A stretch of 64,000 bases of DNA, from NCBI RefSeq assembly GCF_015767265.1, contig NZ_JADPIB010000010.1, positions 28,629 through 92,628 of the forward strand, given 5' to 3'. How positions within the stretch are numbered: position 1 is the stretch's first letter; each line of letters starts with the position of its first letter. The DNA is from Aureivirga marina. Lineage in GTDB: Bacteria; Bacteroidota; Bacteroidia; Flavobacteriales; Flavobacteriaceae. Positions 36,501 through 43,099 of this stretch are shown here, piece by piece. The position numbers and the translations under genes were made by a program. Below the pieces are notes generated by a model. That model worked only from the letters and a program-made list of their open reading frames with translations. It did no database searches and was not told where the DNA came from.

Positions 36501-36782
36501 GTGTTATTAATTGATTTTATTAATCTTCGATTAAATGAAGGAGCTGAATTAAAACAAGCTATAATAGAGGCTGGTGCTGTTCGAACAACACCGATTTTAT
36601 TAACAGCTGGAACAGTAGTTATTGGAGCATTTGTAATTCTTTTCGATCCAATTTTCCAAGGTTTAGCAATTTCATTAATGGCAGGAACAATCGCTTCGAC
36701 ATTCTTAACATTGTTAATTGTTCCTATGGTTTATTTCATGATGGAAAAAAAGAAGCATAATGTAAATAAAGCTAAATCTTAA
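33576..36782 (+). CDS. RND efflux permease (AcrB/MmpL-type)
   Basis: 1068 residues with the RND layout: TM1 near 20, a large periplasmic loop, TM2-6 near 345-520, a second loop and TM7-12 from about 900. The proton-relay motif V-V-D-D-S-I-I-I-A-E-N lies in TM4 (about 412-422) and the R-N-S-V-L-L-I-D-F motif in the second half. It exports hydrophobic compounds or metal ions using the proton gradient; the substrate is not readable. The ArsR neighbour and rhodanese suggest metal or thiol stress. Confidence 0.95.
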   Translation: MKSGIAAKIAKPFINSKLTLLLMIAFLSVGIYSSFLIPREEEPQIEVPIADIFLQFPGASPKQVETKVVKPLEKIISNVKGVEYVYSTSLSEQAMLVVQFYVGEDIERSIVKLYNEIYKNLDQMPVGVSNPLIKTRSIDDVPILGLTLWSDKYDDFQLRQVAQELSNEIEQINNISTTKVIGGRSREIKIEIDPGKLEKSGIDILEIQQLLQAANASNSSGKSLQNDKEILIHAGSFLKGKEDISNLIIGFKNQKPIYLHEVAKVIDGPESAKNYVSFAYGGASNKDVVGEFPAVTLSVSKKKGADAMYLADFAQSKIEKIAPTLLPKDVHLEITRNYGETASKKVSELLMHLIGAIVAVTIIVMFAMGWRGGLVVFLSVPITFALTLFSYYFLDYTLNRITLFALVFVTGIVVDDSIIIAENMHRHFKMKKMNLFDAALYSINEVGNPTILATFTVIASVLPMAFVSGLMGPYMSPMPIGASIAMILSLFVAITITPYLAYHILPEKGEKEEHKEDTFVLEQTGLYKLYYKIVNPLLDSSGKRWMTLGVTSLILFASLSMFYFKSVAVKMLPFDNKNEFQVVIDMPEGSTLERTSLVAKEIGSYIATQPMVLNYQSYIGTASPINFNGLVRHYDMRQNSYEADIQVNLIDKGERKAQSHDIAKGMRESIQEIAKKYNANVKIVEIPPGPPVLSTIVAEIYGPDYDSQIDLANQVKGLLHQQENVVDIDWYVNHPQEKVILEVDKEKAMLSGVTQHQIAQAINVAMTPRTNVFLVDENSFENVPINLTFEEKDKHYLQKIRQLHVKSQNGNMISLADVTKIKKATQEPYIYRKNQRPVVYVTADMAGDLESPAYAILGISDAIQDLKIPHGFSIDELYIKQPDVLEDYTVKWDGEWQITLEVFRDLGTAFLVVIIVIYVLIVGWFQKFRSPLVMMVAIPLSMIGIVLGHWVFDAYFTATSMIGMIALAGIMVRNSVLLIDFINLRLNEGAELKQAIIEAGAVRTTPILLTAGTVVIGAFVILFDPIFQGLAISLMAGTIASTFLTLLIVPMVYFMMEKKKHNVNKAKS

Positions 36783-36807
36783 TGTGTATAAATATTTGAG
36801 TTTTATA

Positions 36808-36933
36808 CCAGAATTTTTTCTCTTAATTCCCCCTCAAATTTGAGTAGAGAAAGCGAGTTTTGTTCTGGATAAGTCTTACCGAATATAGATTACATTTGCT
36901 CAAAATCTCCCTTCTTTTGAAGGGAGATTTTAA
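36808..36933 (+). repeat. Two hairpins between the RND and DUF2892 genes
   Basis: A 61-nt hairpin (CCAGAA at 36808-36813 with TTCTGG at 36863-36868, with CTCAAATTTGAG near its tip), then AAAATCTCCCTTC/GAAGGGAGATTTT (about 36900-36931). The second could be a weak terminator. No T run follows, so read-through into the small gene is plausible. Confidence 0.5.
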
Positions 36934-36963
36934 AACAGAAAACCAACCATAATTTAGTATTAT

Positions 36964-37149
36964 ATGCAAAATAGAATTGTAAGAGGCTTTGCAGGAAGCA
37001 TGATTCTGATAAGCATTATTTTATCTCACTATGTAAGTCCTGCATGGATTTATTTGGCCGTTTTTGTTGGATTAAATCTTTTACAAAACGCTTTTACAAA
37101 ATGGTGTTTATTAGAAGTGATTTTGACAAAACTTAAAGTGGCTAAATAG
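36964..37149 (+). CDS. DUF2892 (YgaP-type) small membrane protein
   Basis: 61 residues with two TM helices and the DUF2892 pattern (R-I-V-R-G-F-A-G near 4-11, then N-x-F-T-x-W-C near 42-48). This is the TM half of YgaP-type rhodaneses, split off from the rhodanese at 30512. Same orientation as the efflux genes, so possibly part of the regulon. Confidence 0.8.
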   Translation: MQNRIVRGFAGSMILISIILSHYVSPAWIYLAVFVGLNLLQNAFTKWCLLEVILTKLKVAK

Positions 37150-37676
37150 TTTTTAGATGATTAAAGAACTTTCTTTACTTCTCATTTATTTGGGTTGTAT
37201 TTTAAGTTCTTTTTTAATTTAAAATTGTCGGAGTGGTTCCTTCTACTTGCTCTTCCATTCCTTCGAGTGTCTAAGCTATCCCTTCTACTTACTCTTCCGT
37301 TCCTTCGAGTGTCTGGGCTGTTCCTTCTGCTTGCTCTTCTGTTCCTTCAAGCGTCTTAGTGGTTCCTTCCTCTTGCTTTTCTGTTCCTTCGAGTGGATTT
37401 GTCTTAAATATCACTGTCGGAGTGATAAAAACTAGAAAAGAGCATATTTTTATATGTAAAATCGATTTTTTAATAAGACTATCTTTTCAATATTTATTTT
37501 TATTAAACTAATGCTTAAAACCCTCAATATATTTATTTAAATATTCCGATTTTTATTTGTTAAAAAATTTAGATTCTAATATATTTGTTCGTCTGCTGCT
37601 ATGAAATCTTTTTTTCAATAAATAATTTATAGTTACAGATATAATAGAAATAACAGGAGTTCTTGTTATAATTATG
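37150..37676. other. Intergenic region at the left edge of the accessory island
   Basis: 527 bp with no credible gene. It contains four 42-bp tandem repeats (37233-37400) and a promoter leader (about 37556-37679) that recurs at about 40383-40507. Confidence 0.6.
37233..37400 (-). repeat. Four degenerate 42-bp tandem repeats
   Basis: Four directly adjacent units of exactly 42 bp (37233, 37275, 37317, 37359) sharing T-T-C-C-T-T-C, CTTGCTCTTC and TTCCTTCGAGTG. On the minus strand each reads as a 14-residue unit L-E-G-T-E-E-Q-x-E-G-T-x-x-T, with in-frame stops in the second unit. It looks like the decayed remnant of a coding repeat. It is not a CRISPR, since there are no spacers. Confidence 0.75.
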
Positions 37677-37682
37677 TTGTGC
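37556..37682 (+). promoter_or_regulatory. Cassette promoter leader, copy A (attI-like)
   Basis: TTG (37557-37559), a 20-bp spacer, TATATTTG (37580-37587), then about 88 bp ending at GTTGTGC (37676-37682), where cassette 1 begins. The same block, including the words CTGCTGCTATGAAA and GATATAATAGAAATAA, recurs at about 40383-40510. This makes it both a conserved promoter and the fixed left side of the recombination core. Confidence 0.65.
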
Positions 37683-38961
37683 GTAATTAAAATAAACAGC
37701 AGTATATAATGACAGATTTTCAAATTCAAGAAATAAGAGAGACAACAAAAATGCTTGCAAGAACTGCCGATTTTGATGAATCTTATACGTTTTATTACGA
37801 TGAGACAAATAATTTGAGAAAATTTTATGTCCGTGAAAATGACTTTAATTCTTCATTTACAGCAAATTTTGTTTTGGGAGGTTTGGTTCATAAAGGTAAT
37901 GCTCCTGATGTTCGAGGATTAATTGAAAGTTTCAATTTACAAAAGACAACTAAAGAAGTAAAGTTTAAACATATTGCAAATGGTAATTTCATTGATTGTT
38001 TGAAATCAAAAAAGCTTCAACTTTTTTTACAGTTTCTAAATGACAATGATATTTTTGTTCATTACTCTAGCCTAAATGTTTTCTATTGGGCAATTGTAGA
38101 TATTGTTGATTCTGCAATTGTCAACTCGGAAGCTGCTATGCAATTAGACCCTACTTTTGCCAATCACTTAAAAAATGATTTGTATAAACTTTCAAGATTA
38201 GAAATTGACTCTGTTATTGAATTATTTTACAATTATGAATATCCTAATATAAAGTCTGTTAAAGTAATTCAATTTATTGAAGATTTGACATCGTTATTTG
38301 GTGCCTACATTGATTCTCCTGAGTATCATTTTGGATTAGAGTCATTAAGACAGATTCTTAAAGAAGCAAAAAAAGCGGAAAGCTTGCCTTTTATTATGGA
38401 AGAGGAAGATTTTATCTTACTTAAAGATTTGTCGCATTTTTACTTAAGACCGATATATCTGTTTAAAAACTCAACTCACATATTAGATAATGAAGATTCT
38501 ATTTCAGAGATTTTTCAAGATTATAGGATTTTAGATAGAGATGATGAAATAAAAAATTATTCATTCGTTGATTCACAATCTAATCTGATGGTTCAACTTT
38601 CTGACATATTTGTTGGCTTGATTGGCAAATTTAAAAACTACATAAATAGTAACCCTTCGACTCAAATACAAACAGACTTAGATTCATTATCTGAAATTCA
38701 GACGACAAACTTAAACTTATTAATTTCTATAATTGATAAATCAGAAAATGAAAATATTGGATTCTTGCATAATACAGATAGTTTTGAAGAGTTATCGAAA
38801 ATGCAAGAAATATGGGACAAGATGAAGGAATAACTACGCACAACAATGTATAAAAATAATAGCCAAAACAGTAGTAAATTCAAGGGTTGTAGCCCGCTTC
38901 AATTTTCGTGTAACTTGACAGAAAAGTGCAACGCGGTCGGCTACTATTCTTATACTCACCG
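37677..38961 (+). mobile_element. Integron-cassette-like unit 1 (DUF3800)
   Basis: It starts after the G of GTTGTGC (37676) and ends at the G of GTTGGGC (38961). The first 13 or so bases, with the preceding G (GTTGTGCGTAATTA), are the reverse complement of the bases at the gene's stop (TAACTACGCACAAC, 38831-38844) at 13 of 14 positions. In integrons the R'' core of a cassette is complementary to the cassette's own start. One gene fills the unit. Confidence 0.7.
37709..38833 (+). CDS. DUF3800 protein in a cassette
   Basis: 374 residues. Y-T-F-Y-Y-D-E-T-N-N near 26-35, with an acidic D-E pair in an RNase H-like first strand, then F-V-L-G-G-L near 54-59 and the late V-Q-L-S-D-I-F-V-G-L-I near 296-306, is the DUF3800 pattern. 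Members occur in phages and defence islands; a nuclease activity is suspected from the fold but not established. It is the single gene of cassette 1, and its stop codon touches the recombination site. Confidence 0.8.
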   Translation: MTDFQIQEIRETTKMLARTADFDESYTFYYDETNNLRKFYVRENDFNSSFTANFVLGGLVHKGNAPDVRGLIESFNLQKTTKEVKFKHIANGNFIDCLKSKKLQLFLQFLNDNDIFVHYSSLNVFYWAIVDIVDSAIVNSEAAMQLDPTFANHLKNDLYKLSRLEIDSVIELFYNYEYPNIKSVKVIQFIEDLTSLFGAYIDSPEYHFGLESLRQILKEAKKAESLPFIMEEEDFILLKDLSHFYLRPIYLFKNSTHILDNEDSISEIFQDYRILDRDDEIKNYSFVDSQSNLMVQLSDIFVGLIGKFKNYINSNPSTQIQTDLDSLSEIQTTNLNLLISIIDKSENENIGFLHNTDSFEELSKMQEIWDKMKE

Positions 38962-38967
38962 TTGGGC
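38838..38967 (+). other. attC-like recombination site
   Basis: 130 bp bounded by GCACAAC and GTTGGGC (fits GTTRRRY). The two ends form an imperfect hairpin: 38838-38864 matches the reverse complement of 38939-38967 at about 22 of 27 positions with small bulges, including TATAA, AATA and TAGCC. A second inner palindrome (GTAGCC..CGC with GCG..GGCTAC) is present. This is the layout of an integron attC site. Confidence 0.7.
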
Positions 38968-40220
38968 ACAATTAAAGAAAAAGCTAAGAAAGAAACATAA
39001 TGAATACAGTTAAGGTAGGAGATAAATTTGAAGATAAATCTTATCATTTAATTCAAAAAGCAATTGAAAACGATGAATTTGGTATTTCAAAAACATCTGC
39101 AAGAGTATTTAAAAAGAAAGGTTATTACTCTCAAAGAAGAGAAAAAGAAATAATTTTTGATTTATCAATTGAAATATGGCCTCCAAATGCTCATAGATTT
39201 TCATTATTATTTTTAATCGAGTGTAAAAGTTCTAACTCAAAAAAAGTTCCAGTTGACGATGTAGAAGAATTTTGGTCAAAAATAGATCAAGTGGCAGGAA
39301 AAAATGTGAAAGGAGTAATGATTTCAGATAATTCATTTCAAAAAGGCGGATTAAATTTTGCTAAAAATACAGGTATGATGCTGATTGAAGTGAATAAAGA
39401 AAATAAACATGAAATAATATTACATAGAACTGAAAAAGAGGATGAGAAAAAAAATGAAAATGATTTAATTTATAAGGAATTTATAAGCTTTATTAGAAAT
39501 GTTTTTGGTTTAAATCAAATTAAAGGACTAAAAAAATTATCTTCAAATTATATTGAGAAAGAAGCCTTAAATATTCTTCGTAAATATAATAAAATAAAAA
39601 AATCAATTGATATAGATGAGTTTATCATATTTTTAAATGAAGAATATGATATATCATTTGATTTTACTAGAAGTATAGAAAGTGTAAATGGAAAAAAAAT
39701 TGCAGGATACTATAATGTGTCAAAAAAAGAAATATTGATAGATTGTTCAATAGTAAATACAGAAAAGTTTCCTTTTGTTCTTGGACATGAACTTGGACAT
39801 TTCTTTTTACATAGTAACCTTAAAATAAATCAAGAAGTTTATAATGACTTTGAAGATTCTAAATATAACTTTGAGTCAGATAAATATTTATTAACAAATG
39901 AAAAAAATTGGATTGAATGGCAAGCAAATAAATTTGCAATTTCTTTGTTTTTACCTAGAGAGTTATTTTTTATTCAATTTGTAGGTTTTAGAACAAGAAT
40001 TGGAATAAGTAAACCTCAATATATATATTTAGATAAACAGAAAATAAATCAAGAAGATTATTATAAAACTATAGACTACCTATCTGATTATTTTGGAATA
40101 AGTAAAACTTCAGTTAAATATCGAATAGAAGATTTAAACTTAATAAAATATGCTGAACCTCAAAACAATTGGAGAACTATATTAAGAAAAGTAGTTTATG
40201 AATAAAACTGTGCCTAACAA
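38962..40220 (+). mobile_element. Integron-cassette-like unit 2 (nuclease-peptidase), right end truncated
   Basis: It starts TTGGGCACAATT after the G at 38961. The bases after the gene's stop (AACTGTGCCTAAC, 40206-40218; GCCTAAC fits RYYYAAC) are its reverse complement at about 11 of 13 positions. No second GTTRRRY core follows in the next 280 bp, so only the left half of its attC is seen. Confidence 0.6.
39000..40205 (+). CDS. Mrr-like nuclease domain fused to an ImmA/IrrE-type metallopeptidase
   Basis: 401 residues. N-terminal 1-145: a restriction-endonuclease-like PD-(D/E)xK core (G-D-K-F-E-D near 7-12, F-D-L near 53-55, I-E-C-K-S with E74 and K76). C-terminal 200-401: an ImmA/IrrE zinc peptidase with G-H-E-L-G-H (H263, E264, H267), a third ligand probably E306, and a C-terminal HTH-like stretch. 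ImmA peptidases cleave phage or ICE repressors in response to damage. Joining one to a nuclease suggests a self-contained defence or stress switch; that is inference. Sole gene of cassette 2. Confidence 0.82.
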   Translation: MNTVKVGDKFEDKSYHLIQKAIENDEFGISKTSARVFKKKGYYSQRREKEIIFDLSIEIWPPNAHRFSLLFLIECKSSNSKKVPVDDVEEFWSKIDQVAGKNVKGVMISDNSFQKGGLNFAKNTGMMLIEVNKENKHEIILHRTEKEDEKKNENDLIYKEFISFIRNVFGLNQIKGLKKLSSNYIEKEALNILRKYNKIKKSIDIDEFIIFLNEEYDISFDFTRSIESVNGKKIAGYYNVSKKEILIDCSIVNTEKFPFVLGHELGHFFLHSNLKINQEVYNDFEDSKYNFESDKYLLTNEKNWIEWQANKFAISLFLPRELFFIQFVGFRTRIGISKPQYIYLDKQKINQEDYYKTIDYLSDYFGISKTSVKYRIEDLNLIKYAEPQNNWRTILRKVVYE

Positions 40221-40276
40221 AGAACTGATTTAAAATCAAGTAAAATAATCTTAATAAAATTTATACAATAATTATC

Positions 40277-40314
40277 TAAGCATATCAAAAAAATATTTTA
40301 ATATGCTTTTTTGT
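40277..40314 (+). terminator. Intrinsic terminator in the cassette island
   Basis: AAGCATAT/ATATGCTT with an A/T-rich loop, followed by TTTTTTG. It ends transcription from cassettes 1-2 before the second promoter leader. Confidence 0.65.
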
Positions 40315-40382
40315 TTTCAACTATTTAAATAAGTATTATTCATAAGCTTTTATTTAGTTGATTTAAATATTTATTTCCTTTA

Positions 40383-40510
40383 CTTGTTAATAATATATAG
40401 ATTCTTCTATATTTGTCCATCTGCTGCTATGAAAATTCAAAATTTACAGAAATTTTATAGTTATTGATATAATAGAAATAAACGGAATTCTATTTATTTC
40501 TAAGTTGTAT
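40383..40510 (+). promoter_or_regulatory. Cassette promoter leader, copy B
   Basis: TTG (40384-40386), a 21-bp spacer, TATATTTG (40408-40415), then a leader ending at GTTGTAT (40504-40510). It aligns to copy A over about 125 bp and diverges at the GTT core, where a different gene begins. Confidence 0.65.
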
Positions 40511-41285
40511 TTAATGAAAAAAAATGAAAAAAGGATTAAGAAAAAGAATATTAATTCAATTATCAATATTTATAAGCATTTTAATAATTGATTTATATGT
40601 ATTTAGAGGATATTTTTCATCTAGTGTAATAATCAGTCCTAATGAATGGAATTATGAAATAGATAGGTCAAGTAAATTATCCATAACAAAAAATAACAAT
40701 AAATATCTCTTCAATTATAATAATAATTCACTTTCACCTAAATATGTACTCAATTATAGATCTGGAAAAAAACTGATGAAATTTAATGATACTATTTTTT
40801 TTTATTCATTAAGAAAAAACTTATTTCCGAATTATGACACAGACTATTCTAATAGCTTTGACTGTGGAACAGGCTTAGATTTAATCAGTATAAATCCATT
40901 TGACTCATACAAAATTGAAAAAACTTATCAAGAAATAATAAACGAATGTAGTTATTCAGATTATTTTAAAAAAACAGAATATTTTCAAAAGAAGTTTCCT
41001 AAACAATTTAAACATTTAAAATATCATCAAATCGATAGTTTAATAATTAAAGAAAAAGATTTTATTTCAAATAAAGATTCTGTAAAAGTTGAATATTTTA
41101 TAGTAATGTATTCATATCTTTCAAAAGATAGATTGAGAACAGTATCTAATAAAATAAATGTAAGTTTAAAAGATTTATTTGAAAGTTATATTGAAAGAAC
41201 TGATAAATATTAAATTACATACAACAAAGTGAAAATTTCATTTTCATTCACAGAAGAAAACATAAAACAAAACATATATAAACTG
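40505..41285 (+). mobile_element. Integron-cassette-like unit 3
   Basis: The start GTTGTATTTAAT (from 40504) is the reverse complement of ATTACATACAAC just after the gene's stop (41214-41225) at about 11 of 12-13 positions. GTTACAA at 41285 is the only candidate right core and does not fit GTTRRRY well, and the hairpin between is weak, so the right end is uncertain. Confidence 0.5.
40524..41213 (+). CDS. Membrane-anchored protein of unknown function (cassette unit 3)
   Basis: 229 residues with one N-terminal TM (about 8-26, preceded by a basic K-K-G-L-R-K-R) and a soluble extracytoplasmic part rich in Tyr/Ser/Asn/Lys. No domain is recognised. It is the only gene in the third cassette-like unit, directly under promoter leader B. 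An in-frame ATG at 40515 lies nearby but in another frame; 40524 fits best. Confidence 0.65.
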   Translation: MKKGLRKRILIQLSIFISILIIDLYVFRGYFSSSVIISPNEWNYEIDRSSKLSITKNNNKYLFNYNNNSLSPKYVLNYRSGKKLMKFNDTIFFYSLRKNLFPNYDTDYSNSFDCGTGLDLISINPFDSYKIEKTYQEIINECSYSDYFKKTEYFQKKFPKQFKHLKYHQIDSLIIKEKDFISNKDSVKVEYFIVMYSYLSKDRLRTVSNKINVSLKDLFESYIERTDKY

Positions 41286-41311
41286 TTACAAAAAATTAAA
41301 AAAATATTATA

Positions 41312-41605
41312 ATGGTAAGCATAGGAGTTTATTGGGGAGCAATACTAGTGTTAGTTGTTCCTTTTATTATTTGGGCAATAATTATCTTTAAATTAAAGGA
41401 AAGAATTGCTAAAATAGAATGTATAATGGCTGGAATAGCATGCATATCAGGTTTATTAAGTTATTCAATACCCGAAACAGGAGTAGTTAGTAATCCTAAT
41501 GGAACTGCTGGGATTTGCATTGCTTTTGGTGTGATAGCTGGTATTGCTCTCTTAGTTGTTGGATTGATTGAAATAAAGAGATTTGAAATAAAAAACAAAG
41601 TATAA
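41312..41605 (+). CDS. Small three-TM membrane protein
   Basis: 97 residues, three hydrophobic helices (about 7-26, 37-51, 66-85) and Gly-rich turns, with no recognised family. It lies in the accessory island after cassette unit 3; no complementary ends could be found for it. Confidence 0.6.
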   Translation: MVSIGVYWGAILVLVVPFIIWAIIIFKLKERIAKIECIMAGIACISGLLSYSIPETGVVSNPNGTAGICIAFGVIAGIALLVVGLIEIKRFEIKNKV

Positions 41606-41688
41606 ATTTTATTTTCTGCCACAAGCACAATACAAAAAGTAAAACTTACTCACATAAACGTTACACTACAAATAAATACATTTATAAA

Positions 41689-42495
41689 ATGATTTCTAAA
41701 AAAAGTATTGGAATTTTAGCATTAATAATTTCTATTAGTTTAAGCTGTCAACAAATTAAAAGTCAAAGCACTGTAAACTCTAGTGTATCTGATGAATTAT
41801 TTCATATTCCTTATGTTAGTTCAGGAGAATTAAATAATCCTAAATTAGTGCTGGTATTACATGGAGATGCGCCATTTAATAATCCTTCTTATCAATATGA
41901 CATCGCAAAAAAAATAGCTGATGAGAATTCTAATATTGTTTCGGTAGGAGTTCTTAGACCTGGATATACGGACTTTAAAGGTAATCATTCAAAAGGTGAT
42001 CGAGGGAAAGCTACAGGTGACAACTATACAGCAGAAGTTTTAGAAGCGATTTACAGCCTAACAAATCAGTTAAAGAAAAAATACAACCCCTCAGAAGTAA
42101 TATTAGTCGGACATTCTGGTGGAGCTGCTATATCTGCAAACTTATTAACTCAATATTCAGAAACGTATTCTGGTGCAGTTCTTATTTCATGTCCATGTGA
42201 TCTTCATCAATGGAGAAAATATATGAAAGAATTACAACCTAATACTACAATTTGGGATGAAAAGGTAAGTAGTCTTTCTCCAATAGAAAATGTAAAAAGC
42301 ATTGATAGAGAAACGCAAATAACGGTAATACATGGAGATAATGACAAAATTGTTCCAATAACTATAGCTCAAAAATATGCAAAAGAGCTGGAAACAAATA
42401 ATAAGAAAGTCAATTTCGTTATACTTGAAAACCAAGGTCATGAAGTAGCTCAGAACAAAAAGATATTTGAAATTATAAAAGAATCTATTGAGTAG
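41689..42495 (+). CDS. Alpha/beta hydrolase lipoprotein
   Basis: 268 residues with a lipobox-like S-L-S-C (Cys about 20). Hydrolase core: L-V-L-H-G-D near 55-60, nucleophile elbow V-G-H-S-G-G (Ser about 143), acid D in H-G-D-N-D-K near 217, and His in Q-G-H-E-V near 250. Serine hydrolase, probably anchored in the envelope; substrate unknown. Confidence 0.8.
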   Translation: MISKKSIGILALIISISLSCQQIKSQSTVNSSVSDELFHIPYVSSGELNNPKLVLVLHGDAPFNNPSYQYDIAKKIADENSNIVSVGVLRPGYTDFKGNHSKGDRGKATGDNYTAEVLEAIYSLTNQLKKKYNPSEVILVGHSGGAAISANLLTQYSETYSGAVLISCPCDLHQWRKYMKELQPNTTIWDEKVSSLSPIENVKSIDRETQITVIHGDNDKIVPITIAQKYAKELETNNKKVNFVILENQGHEVAQNKKIFEIIKESIE

Positions 42496-42605
42496 TTTTT
42501 TTATACAGTTAATTACAACTGATATTTTATTTTAAAAAAATGAAATTCAATATTTAAAAGTTTTATCAGCTATAGAAATAATAAAAATTAACTATAAATT
42601 GAAAA

Positions 42606-43052
42606 ATGATAAAAATTCGAAAAGCAACTAAAAAAGACGTTGAAACCTTATATAATTTAATTATTGAAATTGCTAAATATCATAATCAAGAAGAATTTAT
42701 AATTACAGATACAAATAAAATGCTAAATGCAGGATTTGGTGATTATCCACGATTTGGAGCATTATTAGCAGAGTATGATAATAAAGTTGTTGGTTATCTT
42801 TCATACACTTGGAATTATTCTATTTGGGGCGGTTCTGAATATATGAATCTTGATGATTTATTTGTTTTAAAAGATTATAGAAGTCATAAAGTTGGTTTTT
42901 ATTTAATGGAAAAAGCCAAGGAAATTTGCATTGAAAAAAACATAAATTTAATTTGTTGGGAAGTTGAAAGTGATAATCAAAAAGCTATTGATTTTTATAA
43001 TAGAATTGGAGCAACAATGAAAGAAAAAGGATTATTTAAATGGAACTTTTAA
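42606..43052 (+). CDS. GNAT-family N-acetyltransferase
   Basis: 148 residues covering the whole GNAT fold: I-K-I-R-K-A-T at the start, strand 4 L-D-D-L-F-V-L, then the acetyl-CoA loop D-Y-R-S-H-K-V-G-F-Y-L-M near 92-103 (a variant of R/Q-x-x-G-x-G/A) and N-Q-K-A-I-D-F-Y-N-R-I-G-A near 124-136. It acetylates an amine; diamine-acetyltransferase-like members are the nearest in appearance. Single gene. Confidence 0.88.
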   Translation: MIKIRKATKKDVETLYNLIIEIAKYHNQEEFIITDTNKMLNAGFGDYPRFGALLAEYDNKVVGYLSYTWNYSIWGGSEYMNLDDLFVLKDYRSHKVGFYLMEKAKEICIEKNINLICWEVESDNQKAIDFYNRIGATMKEKGLFKWNF

Positions 43053-43099
43053 TTTATTAATGATTAAACTGTTCCCCTAAAACAAATAAATATTAAAAA

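Larger units (their letters stand above)
40221..40523. other. Region between cassette units 2 and 3
   Basis: 303 bp with no gene. It holds a terminator hairpin (40277-40314) and the second promoter leader (40383-40507). Confidence 0.5.

Noticed and set aside
36900..36933. Strong terminator after the RND permease
   Set aside because: The stem is good but no T run follows; kept only as a hairpin.
37233..37400. CRISPR array
   Set aside because: Repeats are directly adjacent with no spacers, and no cas gene is present.
37247..37435. Plus-strand open frame of 62 residues across the 42-bp repeats
   Set aside because: Its Phe/Leu/Cys-rich product is the shadow of the repeat; the minus-strand reading is more protein-like but has stops.
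41219..41291. Complete second attC-like site after cassette unit 3
   Set aside because: The left core matches its cassette start, but the putative right core GTTACAA does not fit GTTRRRY and the hairpin is weak.
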